Shown one piece after another: positions 45,369-53,591 of a DNA stretch of 64,000 nt. Every line of letters begins with the position of its first letter. Positions within the stretch are counted from its first letter, which is position 1. Location of the stretch: positions 1,488,001 through 1,552,000 of the forward strand of contig NZ_CP059851.1 of assembly GCF_014117445.1 (NCBI RefSeq), read 5' to 3'. This DNA is from Sandaracinobacteroides saxicola (GTDB lineage: Bacteria > Pseudomonadota > Alphaproteobacteria > Sphingomonadales > Sphingomonadaceae). A program made the position numbers and the translations under genes. The notes beneath the pieces were generated by a model. It was given only the letters and a program-made list of their open reading frames with translations, made no database searches and was not told the origin of the DNA.

Positions 45369-47435
45369 ATGTCCCGTCTTTCCCGTCCCGCCATCGCGGG
45401 CCTCTCCGCCCTGCTCATGTCCCCCGCGCACGCCACCGAACCCGACAGCTGGACGCCCGAGATCATCGTCACCGCCCGTCCCGCCCCCGGTTACACCGCC
45501 ACCGACGCCGCCGTGCTGCGCAGTCCCGTCCCGCTCCTCGACACGCCGCAATCGGTCCAGGTCCTCACCGACCGGCTGCTGCGAGAGCAGGACCGTTCGA
45601 CCCTCGCGGACGCGCTGCGCAACATCTCCGGCGCCATCCCGGCGCTCCCCTCCGAAGCCGTGCTGGCCAACCCCCTCATCCGCGGGTTCGAGGCGGAGAT
45701 CTTCACCGACGGCCTCATCGGCTATGGCGACACCGCCGTCATCGACCCCTCCTCGCTCTGGGCGGTCGAGCGCATCGAGGTCGCCAAGGGCCCCACCTCC
45801 GTCCTGTTCGGTGGCGGCACCGGCGCGCCCTTGGGCGGCCTCATCAACCTCGTCTCGCGCACGCCAGAGGCCGGCCTGAAGGCCCGCGCCGAGCTGCGCG
45901 GCGGCAGCTTCGGCCTGTGGCAGGGCCGCGGCGACCTCAACTGGGGCACGCCCGACGCGGGCTTCCGCCTGCTCGGCGAATACACCCGCAACGGCGACCC
46001 CATCGACGCCGTCACCATCGACCGCTACAGCCTCAACCCCTCCGCCCGCGTGGCGATCGGCGACCGCACCGACCTGATCCTCCGCGGCGCCTTCAGCCGC
46101 GTCGCGCAGCTCGAATATGCCGGCCTCCCCGCCGAAATCGCCCGCCTGCCCCAGGTCGCCGATTTCCGCTTCTCCGGCGCCACCGATGCCCCCCGCACCA
46201 CCATCCGCAACATGACGCTCGATGCCGTGCTGAGCCACCGCTTCACCGACGCGCTCAGCGCCACCGTGCAGGCGCGCCGCTACGAAAGCCGCTTCGATGA
46301 ACAGGCGACCTTCCCCTTCCTCGCCGTCTTCCCCCTCACCGGCACCCGGGCCTTCCTGTTCAAGGGGCGGCTGCCCGTCGCCGTCGACGAAAGCACCGTC
46401 GATGCCAGCCTGACCGCGCGCTTCACCACCGGCACCCTCACCCACACCCTGCTCGCCGGCGTCACCCATGACAGCACCCACTATCGCGGCGCCATCGGCT
46501 TCGCGCCGCTCGGCAGCATCGATTATGCCGACCCCCGGTCGGACATCGCCTATGGCGCCCCGCCGGCCACACGGCCCGTCACCAACCGCTACCTGACCGA
46601 CGCGCTCTACCTGCAGAACCAGATCGCGGTCGGCCCGCTGAACCTGCTCGCCGCGCTGCGCACCTCGTCCCTCGGCCTGCGTGAAATCACCGGCGGCGCC
46701 GGCACCAACCGCCGCTGGAACCGCTGGGATCCGCGGCTCGGCGCCACCCTCGCGCTCACGCCGGGCGTCAACCTGTTCGCCGGCTGGGCCCAGGGCTCCC
46801 GCCTCACCCTCTTCTATGCCGGCAGCACGCCGCCGGTGCCCGAAACCAGCGACAGCGTGGAGGCTGGCGTCAAGCTCGCCCGCCCCGACCTCGGCCTGTC
46901 GGGCACTCTCGCCGGATTCCGCATCACCCGCCGCAACGTCCCCACGGCCGACCCGCTCAACCCCTTCACCCAGGTGCAGTCGGGCGAACAGCGCAGCCGC
47001 GGGGTCGAGGCCGACCTGATCTGGGAACCCACCCCCGCCGTCTCGCTGCTCGCCAGCTACGCCTTCACCCGCGCCACGGTCAGCCGCGATACCAGCATCC
47101 CCGTCGGCAATCGCCTGCCGCGCGTCCCCGAACACAGCGGACGGATCGCCGCGCGCTACCGCCTCCTCGACGGCCCGCTCCAGGGCCTCGGTATCGGCGC
47201 CGGCCTCACCGCCGCCTCCGCCGCCGAGATCACGCTGCCCAACCGCCTGCGCGGCGACAGTTGGGCGGTCGTCGATGCCCAGGCCAGCTACCAGGTCGGC
47301 CGGGTCCGCCTCGCCGCCTCGGTCGAGAACCTCTTCGACCACCGTTATTTCATCCCCTATCAATATCTCGGCCAGGCGGTGCTCCGCCCCGGCGACCCCC
47401 GCACCGCCACCCTCACGATCGGAGTGACCTACTGA
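45369..47435 (+). CDS. TonB-dependent siderophore-type receptor
   Basis: The 688-residue receptor has a signal peptide (IAGLSALLMSPAHA), a TonB box-like TPEIIVTARPAPG, and a plug domain with SPVPLLDTPQSVQVLTDRLL, DALRNISGAIPAL, IRGFEAEIFTDGL and RIEVAKGPTSVLFGGGTGAP, matching the FhuA/siderophore class. The barrel ends AASVENLFDHRYFIPYQYLG and RTATLTIGVTY, a C-terminal aromatic. It is translationally coupled (TGATG) to the isonitrile-hydratase-like gene. The ligand may therefore be an isonitrile or other metallophore. Confidence 0.92.
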   Translation: MSRLSRPAIAGLSALLMSPAHATEPDSWTPEIIVTARPAPGYTATDAAVLRSPVPLLDTPQSVQVLTDRLLREQDRSTLADALRNISGAIPALPSEAVLANPLIRGFEAEIFTDGLIGYGDTAVIDPSSLWAVERIEVAKGPTSVLFGGGTGAPLGGLINLVSRTPEAGLKARAELRGGSFGLWQGRGDLNWGTPDAGFRLLGEYTRNGDPIDAVTIDRYSLNPSARVAIGDRTDLILRGAFSRVAQLEYAGLPAEIARLPQVADFRFSGATDAPRTTIRNMTLDAVLSHRFTDALSATVQARRYESRFDEQATFPFLAVFPLTGTRAFLFKGRLPVAVDESTVDASLTARFTTGTLTHTLLAGVTHDSTHYRGAIGFAPLGSIDYADPRSDIAYGAPPATRPVTNRYLTDALYLQNQIAVGPLNLLAALRTSSLGLREITGGAGTNRRWNRWDPRLGATLALTPGVNLFAGWAQGSRLTLFYAGSTPPVPETSDSVEAGVKLARPDLGLSGTLAGFRITRRNVPTADPLNPFTQVQSGEQRSRGVEADLIWEPTPAVSLLASYAFTRATVSRDTSIPVGNRLPRVPEHSGRIAARYRLLDGPLQGLGIGAGLTAASAAEITLPNRLRGDSWAVVDAQASYQVGRVRLAASVENLFDHRYFIPYQYLGQAVLRPGDPRTATLTIGVTY

Positions 47436-48265
47436 TGCACAGTCTCGACCGCCGTGCTTTCGCCGGCCTCGCCGCCCTGCTGCCGCTGCTCGCGTCGGCC
47501 CGCGCCAGCGCCGCCAACCCGCCCGTCAACCCCACCGAGCATATGGGCGCCGATGCCCACGCCCGGCTGATGGCCATCCCCGGCCTGAAGATGCATGGCA
47601 AGGAACAGCTGGCGATGCTGCTCTACCCCGGCTTCACCGCGCTCGACCTCGTCGGCCCGCATTATTTCTTCGCCTGCATGATGGGCGCAAAGGTGCATCT
47701 CGTCACCACCGAGCCGACGCTGGCCCCGGTCGTGTCGGACCTCGGCCTCGCCATCCAGCCCACGGTGACGCTCGCGGACGCCCCCGAAGCGCTCGACCTC
47801 GCCTTCGTCCCCGGCGGCACCATCGGCACGCTCGCCACCATGAAGAATCCGGCCGCGCTCGCCTGGCTGCAGAAGCTCGCCGCGCGCGGCACGCGGATGA
47901 CCAGCGTCTGCACCGGCTCGCTGGTGCTGGCGAAGGCCGGCCTGCTGAAGGGGCGCCGCGCCACCTGCCACTGGGCCGGCTTGTCCGAACTCGCCCGCTT
48001 CGGCGCCATCCCCGTCGCCGAGCGCGTCGTCCACGATGGCCCGGTCACCACCGGCGCCGGCGTCTCCGCCGGCCTCGATTTCGCCCTGGCCATCGTCGGC
48101 GAGCTGCGCGGGCAGGCCTATGCCCAGGCGCTGATGCTGCAAGCCGAATATGCGCCGCAACCGCCCTTCCCCGGCGGCACGCTCGCCACCACCGACCCGG
48201 CGCTGCGCGAGGCGATGCAGGCCATGCTGCAACCCTTCGCCACCCAGGTCAGGGCCCTGGCATAG
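47435..48265 (+). CDS. Exported DJ-1/PfpI protein, isonitrile hydratase-like
   Basis: The 276-residue protein has an N-terminal signal with a twin-arginine-like start (SLDRRAFAGLAALLPLLASA) and then a DJ-1/PfpI domain. It has the isonitrile-hydratase pattern: LLYPGFTALDLVGPH (catalytic Asp), nucleophile Cys in TSVCTGSLVLAKAGLL, RRATCHWAGL, then ERVVHDG and LQAEYAPQPPF. Isonitrile hydratases turn isonitriles into N-formyl compounds in the cytoplasm; an exported copy coupled to a TonB receptor is unusual. A hairpin follows at 48271-48296. Confidence 0.85.
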   Translation: MHSLDRRAFAGLAALLPLLASARASAANPPVNPTEHMGADAHARLMAIPGLKMHGKEQLAMLLYPGFTALDLVGPHYFFACMMGAKVHLVTTEPTLAPVVSDLGLAIQPTVTLADAPEALDLAFVPGGTIGTLATMKNPAALAWLQKLAARGTRMTSVCTGSLVLAKAGLLKGRRATCHWAGLSELARFGAIPVAERVVHDGPVTTGAGVSAGLDFALAIVGELRGQAYAQALMLQAEYAPQPPFPGGTLATTDPALREAMQAMLQPFATQVRALA

Positions 48266-48270
48266 GAAAA

Positions 48271-48296
48271 GGGCGGCGAGGTCACCCCCGCCGCCC
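48271..48296 (+). terminator. Hairpin after the isonitrile hydratase-like gene
   Basis: GGGCGGCG (48271-48278) pairs with CGCCGCCC (48289-48296), six bases after the stop. There is no T run. It lies between convergent genes and could serve both. Confidence 0.5.
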
Positions 48297-48324
48297 TACA
48301 GGCCAACCGGCCCTCCAATCAGGA

Positions 48325-49140
48325 TCACGCCGTCGCGCGCGCGCCCTTGCGCCGCAGCGACACGCCCACCGCGCCAAAGCCGATGATCATCATCGCCCAG
48401 GTCGCCGGCTCGGGAATCGCGCTTACCGGCATCTCGATCAGCTTGATCTGCGCCGCGATGTTCGACCCGTTCGGCCGCTGCCCGGTCCAGCTCAGCGTCG
48501 CCTTGCCGGCCAGCCGGAAATCGCCGACCACGCCCTCATACAGGTTGATCGCGGTCGCATTGGTGGCGCTCAGGCTCGCCAGCGCCTGGTTGGTCGTCAT
48601 CAGGTCGCTGTAGCTCAGGTCGCTCAGCGCGATTCCGCCATTCGTCCCGCTGCGCGCCCGCAGCACGAAGGCATTGATGTCGCCATAATAGCCCTTCGTC
48701 GAGCTCCAGGTCGTCGCGCCCGGGCCGACGCCCAGCGAGTAGGTCACCGTCGTCCCGGTGCGCACGATGCTGAACTCCACCGGGCTGCCGTTGACCCAGG
48801 GCAGGGTCGATCCGCCGCCCAGCGGCGCATAGTTGGTCAGCGCGTTCACCACGCCCGTTCCCACCGGCACCGGCTCGCCGCTGCTGGCGTTCGGCACATG
48901 CAGCCCGCGGGTGTAGCTGTTGCCGCCGATCCGCACCTGGCCCACCGCGCGCTCGGTCGGCACCAGCGCATTGTTGTTCACCGTCGGCAACCCGCGCGTC
49001 ACCGCCAGATAGCCGCCACCCAGCTCGAACGCGGCATCATTGTTGCCGCTATAGCTCAACGTCACCGCCGCCTGCGCCGGCATTGCCGCCACGACCATTG
49101 CAACCGGCGCCATCAGAACCGCAAAAGCCCGAATCATCAT
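48325..49140 (-). CDS. PEP-CTERM-anchored exported protein
   Basis: The 271-residue protein has a signal peptide (VLMAPVAMVVAAMPAQAA), a beta-rich body with repeats of Gly/Asn/Ser, and a C-terminal sorting signal SAIPEPATWAMMIIGFGAVG with the basic end RRKGARATA. The PEPxxWAMM form is typical of Sphingomonadales and is processed by exosortase before surface or exopolysaccharide attachment. No exosortase or polysaccharide genes are in the window. No enzymatic motif is visible. It is downstream of recX on the same strand with an 89-base gap. Confidence 0.88.
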   Translation of the reverse strand: MMIRAFAVLMAPVAMVVAAMPAQAAVTLSYSGNNDAAFELGGGYLAVTRGLPTVNNNALVPTERAVGQVRIGGNSYTRGLHVPNASSGEPVPVGTGVVNALTNYAPLGGGSTLPWVNGSPVEFSIVRTGTTVTYSLGVGPGATTWSSTKGYYGDINAFVLRARSGTNGGIALSDLSYSDLMTTNQALASLSATNATAINLYEGVVGDFRLAGKATLSWTGQRPNGSNIAAQIKLIEMPVSAIPEPATWAMMIIGFGAVGVSLRRKGARATA

Positions 49141-49229
49141 CGAACAACCCCTGTAGGATTTGTTTACAGTTTTCCCTGTATCGCGCCTGACGTTGGCGTC
49201 AACCGATCGGTGCAGGCTTTTTACACTGG

Positions 49230-49772
49230 TTAACTATCTTCCACTGCCTCCGCCGCCTCGATCGTCTCCGCCCGCAGGATTGCCCGCGACAGCGCCATGC
49301 CGTGCCCCGCCCGCAGCATCGCCGCCAGTTGCTTCTCCTGGCCCTTGCGCTCCTGCGGCGCCCCCCACGGCCCCAGCCGCTTGCGCGCCGCAAACCGCAT
49401 CGCCGCCGCCACCCCGTCCACCTCCGCCAGCGCCTCCTGCGTCGCCTCCTCGCCGATGCCGTCCGCCCGCAACCCCGCGCCCACCCGCCGCGCCCCCAGC
49501 CCGCGCGCCGCCATGCCCCGCGCCCGCGCCCCGGCAAAACTCCTGTCACTGACATAGCCCAAATCCGCCAGGCGCGCCGCCAGCGCCGCCAGGTCAGGCT
49601 CGCCGTCCCCCGCCCAGCCCCGCAGCCGCAGCTTCGTCCGCAGAAACCGCACCAGCTTCGCCTCACTGGTCGCGTATCGCTCGACATAGCGCAGCGCCAA
49701 CGCCCGCACCCCCGCCTCGTCCAGCGGCGGCAAGTCCCTGGGGCGGCGATGAGACCGATCGTCAGCAGCCAT
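49230..49772 (-). CDS. recX: Regulatory protein RecX
   Basis: RecX restrains RecA filaments. The 180-residue protein has three-helix repeats: ALRYVERYATSEAKLVRFLR, then LAARLADLGYVSDRSFAGAR and RGLGARRVGAGLRADGIGEE, the last being the characteristic RecX block. It is Arg-rich. recA is not nearby. The ATG at 49772 (MAADDRSHR) gives a normal length. TGACG-TTGG-CGTCA at 49188-49201 is a small hairpin just past its 3' end. Confidence 0.88.
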   Translation of the reverse strand: MAADDRSHRRPRDLPPLDEAGVRALALRYVERYATSEAKLVRFLRTKLRLRGWAGDGEPDLAALAARLADLGYVSDRSFAGARARGMAARGLGARRVGAGLRADGIGEEATQEALAEVDGVAAAMRFAARKRLGPWGAPQERKGQEKQLAAMLRAGHGMALSRAILRAETIEAAEAVEDS

Positions 49773-49907
49773 GCCCCGTCCTAAAACCCTTCCCCCCACG
49801 CCGCAACCACCCCGCGCCGGCCGCGCCCAGCCCGAAAAACATCAAGTGGCAGACCACCCGACAGTCAGCGCCCGATTTGTCGGGGGGAGCTCACTGCACA
49901 CCATCAG

Positions 49908-49931
49908 TCGTCAGTCGCGTGAAACTGACGA
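49908..49931. repeat. Inverted repeat between recX and the barstar-like gene
   Basis: TCGTCAGT (49908-49915) and ACTGACGA (49924-49931) form an eight-base stem with an eight-base loop, 43 bases past the barstar-like stop on the reverse strand. There is no T run. It could be a terminator or marks the edge of the acquired segment. Confidence 0.4.
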
Positions 49932-49973
49932 GAATGTCCCAGCTTAGGCTCATGCCACGCCTGGCAACTTAGA

Positions 49974-50489
49974 TTACAATCCACGATTGGTGTTAATCAA
50001 CTCTGCGTCGTTCCATTTTGCGGCGCGACAGCCGATATCCGAGCATGAAAAATGGGGATCGTCAGTCTGAACCAAAGCAATTAGCAGCTTTGATTCCAGC
50101 AGATGGTCGCGAGCAGAACACTCGATGATATCCAGAATGACGCGAGCCAGATTTGGATCGCTGCCGACTAAGTGGTGAAACCCAGTAAACACTAGCGCGG
50201 CCCGGCGGGAAGGACCAAAAGGATAATGCTGCAAAGCATCGTTCAAGGCGTTAAGATTGCCACTCCAAGGCTCATACCCAAACTGCTCTAGCCACTTCAA
50301 AGCCCGCGAAATTTGTACCTCAAAAGATGGCGGTTGAGAGCCGCATGAAACCTCCGCGACCTCATAACCTAGTGCTACTAAAGCCTGCTGGGCACGAGCG
50401 AGGACGACGGGGCTCCAAAATAGGTTTATGGCTCCACCACATAAAAGTGGCCAGTCGGCCCGGATAAAGTCAGCTTCGCTTTCGAACAT
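49974..50489 (-). CDS. Barstar-like protein
   Basis: The 171-residue protein resembles barstar-family ribonuclease inhibitors. After a domain containing LFWSPVVLARAQQALVALGY, the core shows LEQFGYEPWSGNLNALNDAL (the barstar pattern of a glycine-rich turn followed by ALNDxL), then RRAALVFTGFHHLV, LLIALVQTDDPHF and a final WNDAEL. Its base composition is clearly less GC-rich than the flanking genes, indicating transfer. No barnase-type RNase or toxin is visible next to it, so it may be an orphan immunity gene. The family match is moderate. Confidence 0.6.
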   Translation of the reverse strand: MFESEADFIRADWPLLCGGAINLFWSPVVLARAQQALVALGYEVAEVSCGSQPPSFEVQISRALKWLEQFGYEPWSGNLNALNDALQHYPFGPSRRAALVFTGFHHLVGSDPNLARVILDIIECSARDHLLESKLLIALVQTDDPHFSCSDIGCRAAKWNDAELINTNRGL

Positions 50490-50711
50490 ATTTCGCTATC
50501 TTCGTTGAGTATACGTCGGTTTTCAAGCAGATTGGTGGCTCTGTCTAACGTCCGAAACCTCGTTGAAACCCGTCAGCCCCAGATTTCAGCCACCCACCCA
50601 CCCTCCCCCCTCAACCGTTGCCCTTTTGTTGCCATAGTCGGGCCGTCTTTTGAACGCGGCGCCGGCTCATGCCAAGGGTCCGCCAAACAGAGTCAACCGT
50701 TCAGGGACCCC

Positions 50712-52490
50712 ATGGTGTCGCAACCCGATCAACAGCCCACCCCGCTCCTTCCCGGCATCCCGGTGCCCGCCAACCGGTTCGATACGTTGACCGACGCGCT
50801 GGACTATGCCGCCACCGCGGCCACCGGCTTCAACTTCTACAATGCCCGCGCCGACTTGGTCCGCGCCTATCCCTTCGCCGAGCTGGTTGCCGACGCCCGC
50901 GCCCACGCCCGCCGGCTGCTGCTGCGCGGCATTCCCGTCGATGCCGACGGCAGCCCGATGCGCGTCGCCCTCATCGCCGAGACCGGCCCCGATTTCGTCG
51001 CCGCCTTCTTCGGCGCGATCTACGCCGGCGCGCTCCCCGTGCCGCTGCCGCTGCCCACCAGCTTCGGCGGCCGCGACGCCTATGTCGGCCAGCTCCGCAT
51101 CCAGCTCGAAAGCTCCGGCGCCGCCCTGGTGCTCTGTCCCGAGGGGCTGTTCGACATGGTGGCCGATGCCGCGCCCGCAGGCTGCGAACCCCTCGGCTGG
51201 CAGGCCTTCGCCGCCCTCCCCGCGCCCGACATCGCGCTTCCCACCGCCAACGCCGATGCCATCGCCTATCTGCAATACAGCAGCGGCAGCACGCGCTTCC
51301 CGCACGGCGTCGCCGTCACCCACCGCGCGCTGATGGCCAACCTCTACGGTCATGCCGTCGGCGTCCGCATCCGTCCCGGCGACCGCGTCATCAGCTGGCT
51401 GCCCTGGTATCATGACATGGGCCTCGTCGGCGGTGTCATGTCCCCCATCGCCTCGATCATGTCCGCCGACTATATGGCGACCGACGATTTCGCCCGCCGG
51501 CCGCTGTCCTGGCTCACTCTCATCAGCCGCAACCCCGGCACCACGCTCAGCTACTCCCCCACCTTCGGCTACGACATCTGCGCGCGCCGCATCAGCACGC
51601 AGACCCAGCCCGCCGGCCGCTTCGACCTCAGCCGCTGGCGCGTCGCCGGCAACGGCGCGGACATGATCCGCCCCGATGTCTGCCAGGCCTTCGTCGATGC
51701 CTTCGCCCCCGCCGGCTTCCAGGCCAGTGCCTTCGTCCCAAGCTATGGCCTTGCCGAGGCAACGCTCGCCGTCTCCATGGTCCCGCCCGGCGAGGGCATC
51801 GTCTGCGACCTGGTCGACGAACGCCGCCTCGCCGGAACGGGGGTCGCCACCGGCATCGCGGAGGCGCCCACCGATCCCTCCCGCCCCGTCCGCTACCGCG
51901 CCATCGTCGATTGCGGCGTCGCGCTCCCCGGCCTCACCATGCAGATCCGCGGCGACAATGGCGAACCCCTGCCCGACCGCGCCATCGGCCGCGTCTTCGT
52001 CCACGGCCTCGGCGTCATGGCCGGCTACTTCAGGGACCCCGCCGCCACCGCCGCCTGCCTCTCGCCCGATGGCTGGCTCGACACCGGTGACATGGGCTAT
52101 CTGGTGAACGGCCGCATCCACATCGTCGGCCGCGCCAAGGACATGATCATCCTCAATGGCAAGAACCACTGGCCGCAGGACATCGAATGGGCGATCGAGC
52201 AGCTGGAGGGCTTCAAGGCCGGCGACATCGCCGCCTTCAGCCTCACCACCAGCAGCGGCGAGGAAGCGCCCGCCGTCCTCGTCCAGTGCCGCACCACCGA
52301 CGACGCCGAGCGCGCCCGCCTCAGGGATTCGATCCGCGCCAAGGTCCGCAGCCTCACTGGCATGAACTGCGTGGTGGAACTTGTGCCGCCCCGCACCCTG
52401 CCCCGCACCTCGTCCGGCAAGCTCAGCCGCACCAAGGCCCGCCAACTCTACCTCAGCGGCGAAATCATCCCCCTCAACGTCGCCGCCTGA
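50712..52490 (+). CDS. Fatty acyl-AMP ligase
   Basis: The 592-residue adenylating enzyme is of the FAAL type, which makes acyl-adenylates for loading onto carrier proteins. It shows YLQYSSGSTRFPHGVAVTHR (the A3 P-loop), SWLPWYHDMGLVGGVM, PSYGLAEATLAVSM, WLDTGDMGYLVNGRIHIVGR and a Lys in LPRTSSGKLSRTKARQLYLS. GFNFYNARADLV is an N-terminal family segment. No carrier or PKS gene is adjacent, so the pathway is open. The start ATG 50712 gives MVSQPDQQPTPLL; the gene follows the divergent barstar-like gene. Confidence 0.9.
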   Translation: MVSQPDQQPTPLLPGIPVPANRFDTLTDALDYAATAATGFNFYNARADLVRAYPFAELVADARAHARRLLLRGIPVDADGSPMRVALIAETGPDFVAAFFGAIYAGALPVPLPLPTSFGGRDAYVGQLRIQLESSGAALVLCPEGLFDMVADAAPAGCEPLGWQAFAALPAPDIALPTANADAIAYLQYSSGSTRFPHGVAVTHRALMANLYGHAVGVRIRPGDRVISWLPWYHDMGLVGGVMSPIASIMSADYMATDDFARRPLSWLTLISRNPGTTLSYSPTFGYDICARRISTQTQPAGRFDLSRWRVAGNGADMIRPDVCQAFVDAFAPAGFQASAFVPSYGLAEATLAVSMVPPGEGIVCDLVDERRLAGTGVATGIAEAPTDPSRPVRYRAIVDCGVALPGLTMQIRGDNGEPLPDRAIGRVFVHGLGVMAGYFRDPAATAACLSPDGWLDTGDMGYLVNGRIHIVGRAKDMIILNGKNHWPQDIEWAIEQLEGFKAGDIAAFSLTTSSGEEAPAVLVQCRTTDDAERARLRDSIRAKVRSLTGMNCVVELVPPRTLPRTSSGKLSRTKARQLYLSGEIIPLNVAA

Positions 52491-52550
52491 CCCCTCTCCC
52501 GCTTGCGGGAGAGGGCGACTCGCGCGACAGCGCGAGCGGGGTGAGGGCCG
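52491..52550. repeat. Palindromic repeat, copy G
   Basis: CCCTCTCCCGC (52492-52502) and GCGGGAGAGGG (52505-52515) form an eleven-base stem with a TT loop, followed by CTCGCG/CGCGAG. Same two-stem layout as copy E. Directly after the fatty acyl-AMP ligase stop. Confidence 0.7.
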
Positions 52551-52590
52551 TCACGCCAGCGCCCCCACGCCCCCGTCACAAACCGCGCCA

Positions 52591-52647
52591 GTCCCTCCCT
52601 CGCCTGCGGGGGAGGTCGCACGAGCGCAGCGAGTGACGGAGGGAGCG
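52591..52647. repeat. Palindromic repeat, copy H
   Basis: GTCCCTCC at the left pairs with GGAGGGAG at the right, enclosing CGCCTGCGGGGGAGG and CGAGCGCAGCGAG. It is a second element of the same family in the 201-base gap before ubiA. Confidence 0.6.
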
Positions 52648-52691
52648 CCCCCCCCTTCACAAACCCCCCATCCCCCGCCAAACCCTCCCCC

Positions 52692-53582
52692 ATGACCCCC
52701 GACGCCCGCCCCGGCTGGATCGACCACCTTCCCCGCACGGCCCAGAATTACGCCCGCCTCGCCCGCCTCGACCGCCCCGTCGGCATCGCCCTCCTGTTCT
52801 GGCCCTGCGCCATGGGCTGGACCCTCGGCGGCAACCCCGCGCTCTGGCTCCTCCTCCCCTGGTTCCTCCTCGGCGCCGCCGCCATGCGCGCCGCCGGCTG
52901 CGTCTATAACGACATCATCGACCGACGCCTCGACGCCCGGGTCGCCCGCACTGCCGCCCGCCCCCTCGCCAGCGGCGCCATCTCCGTCACCAGCGCCTGG
53001 GCCTTCCTCATCGCGCTCAGCCTGATCGGCCTCCTCGTCCTGCTCCAACTCCCTCGCCCCGCGCAGATCATCGCGCTGGGCAGCCTCGCCCTTGTCGCCG
53101 CCTACCCCTTCATGAAGCGCCTTACCTGGTGGCCGCAGGCCTGGCTCGGCCTCACCTTCAACTGGGGCGTCCCCGTCGCCTGGGCCGCCACCAACCCCAC
53201 CCTCGCCGACCCCCTCCCCATGCTCATGCTCTACGCCGCCACCCTCTTTTGGACCCTGGGGTATGACAGCCTCTACGCCGTGCAGGACCTCGAGGACGAC
53301 GCGCTCGCCGGCATCAAATCCTCCGCCCGGGCGCTGGGCCCCAACCTCCAGCGCGGCATCGTCCTCTTCTACACCGCCACCATCCTGCTGATGGCCGCCA
53401 CCCTATACCACCTCCGCCCCGACCCCCTCGTCCTCGCCGCCCTCCTCCCCGCGGCACTCCACCTCGCCTGGCAGGCCCACAAAGCCCGCGCACCGGACAG
53501 CCGCACCGCCCTCACCCTCTTCAAATCCAACGCCCGCGCCGGCCTGCTGCTTTTTCTGGCGTTGGCGGTCGCCAGCTTCTAA
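52692..53582 (+). CDS. ubiA: 4-hydroxybenzoate polyprenyltransferase
   Basis: UbiA prenylates 4-hydroxybenzoate in the membrane, an early step of ubiquinone synthesis. The 296-residue protein has about nine membrane segments and both Asp motifs: AGCVYNDIIDRRLDARVART and YAVQDLEDDALAGIKSSARA. RLDRPVGIALLFWPCAMGWT is the N-terminal family block. The next gene, pmbA, starts ten bases after the stop. A COQ4-family gene also occurs in the window at 33 kb. Confidence 0.95.
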   Translation: MTPDARPGWIDHLPRTAQNYARLARLDRPVGIALLFWPCAMGWTLGGNPALWLLLPWFLLGAAAMRAAGCVYNDIIDRRLDARVARTAARPLASGAISVTSAWAFLIALSLIGLLVLLQLPRPAQIIALGSLALVAAYPFMKRLTWWPQAWLGLTFNWGVPVAWAATNPTLADPLPMLMLYAATLFWTLGYDSLYAVQDLEDDALAGIKSSARALGPNLQRGIVLFYTATILLMAATLYHLRPDPLVLAALLPAALHLAWQAHKARAPDSRTALTLFKSNARAGLLLFLALAVASF

Positions 53583-53591
53583 GCCCACCCC

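Noticed and set aside
45306-47363. Long antisense frame over the TonB receptor (685 codons)
   Set aside because: It is the mirror of a real coding gene in a very GC-rich genome. The plus-strand frame has all TonB receptor motifs.
49188-49201. SOS (LexA) box near recX
   Set aside because: TGACG-TTGG-CGTCA is a short palindrome downstream of recX, not in its promoter, and does not fit the alphaproteobacterial LexA site.
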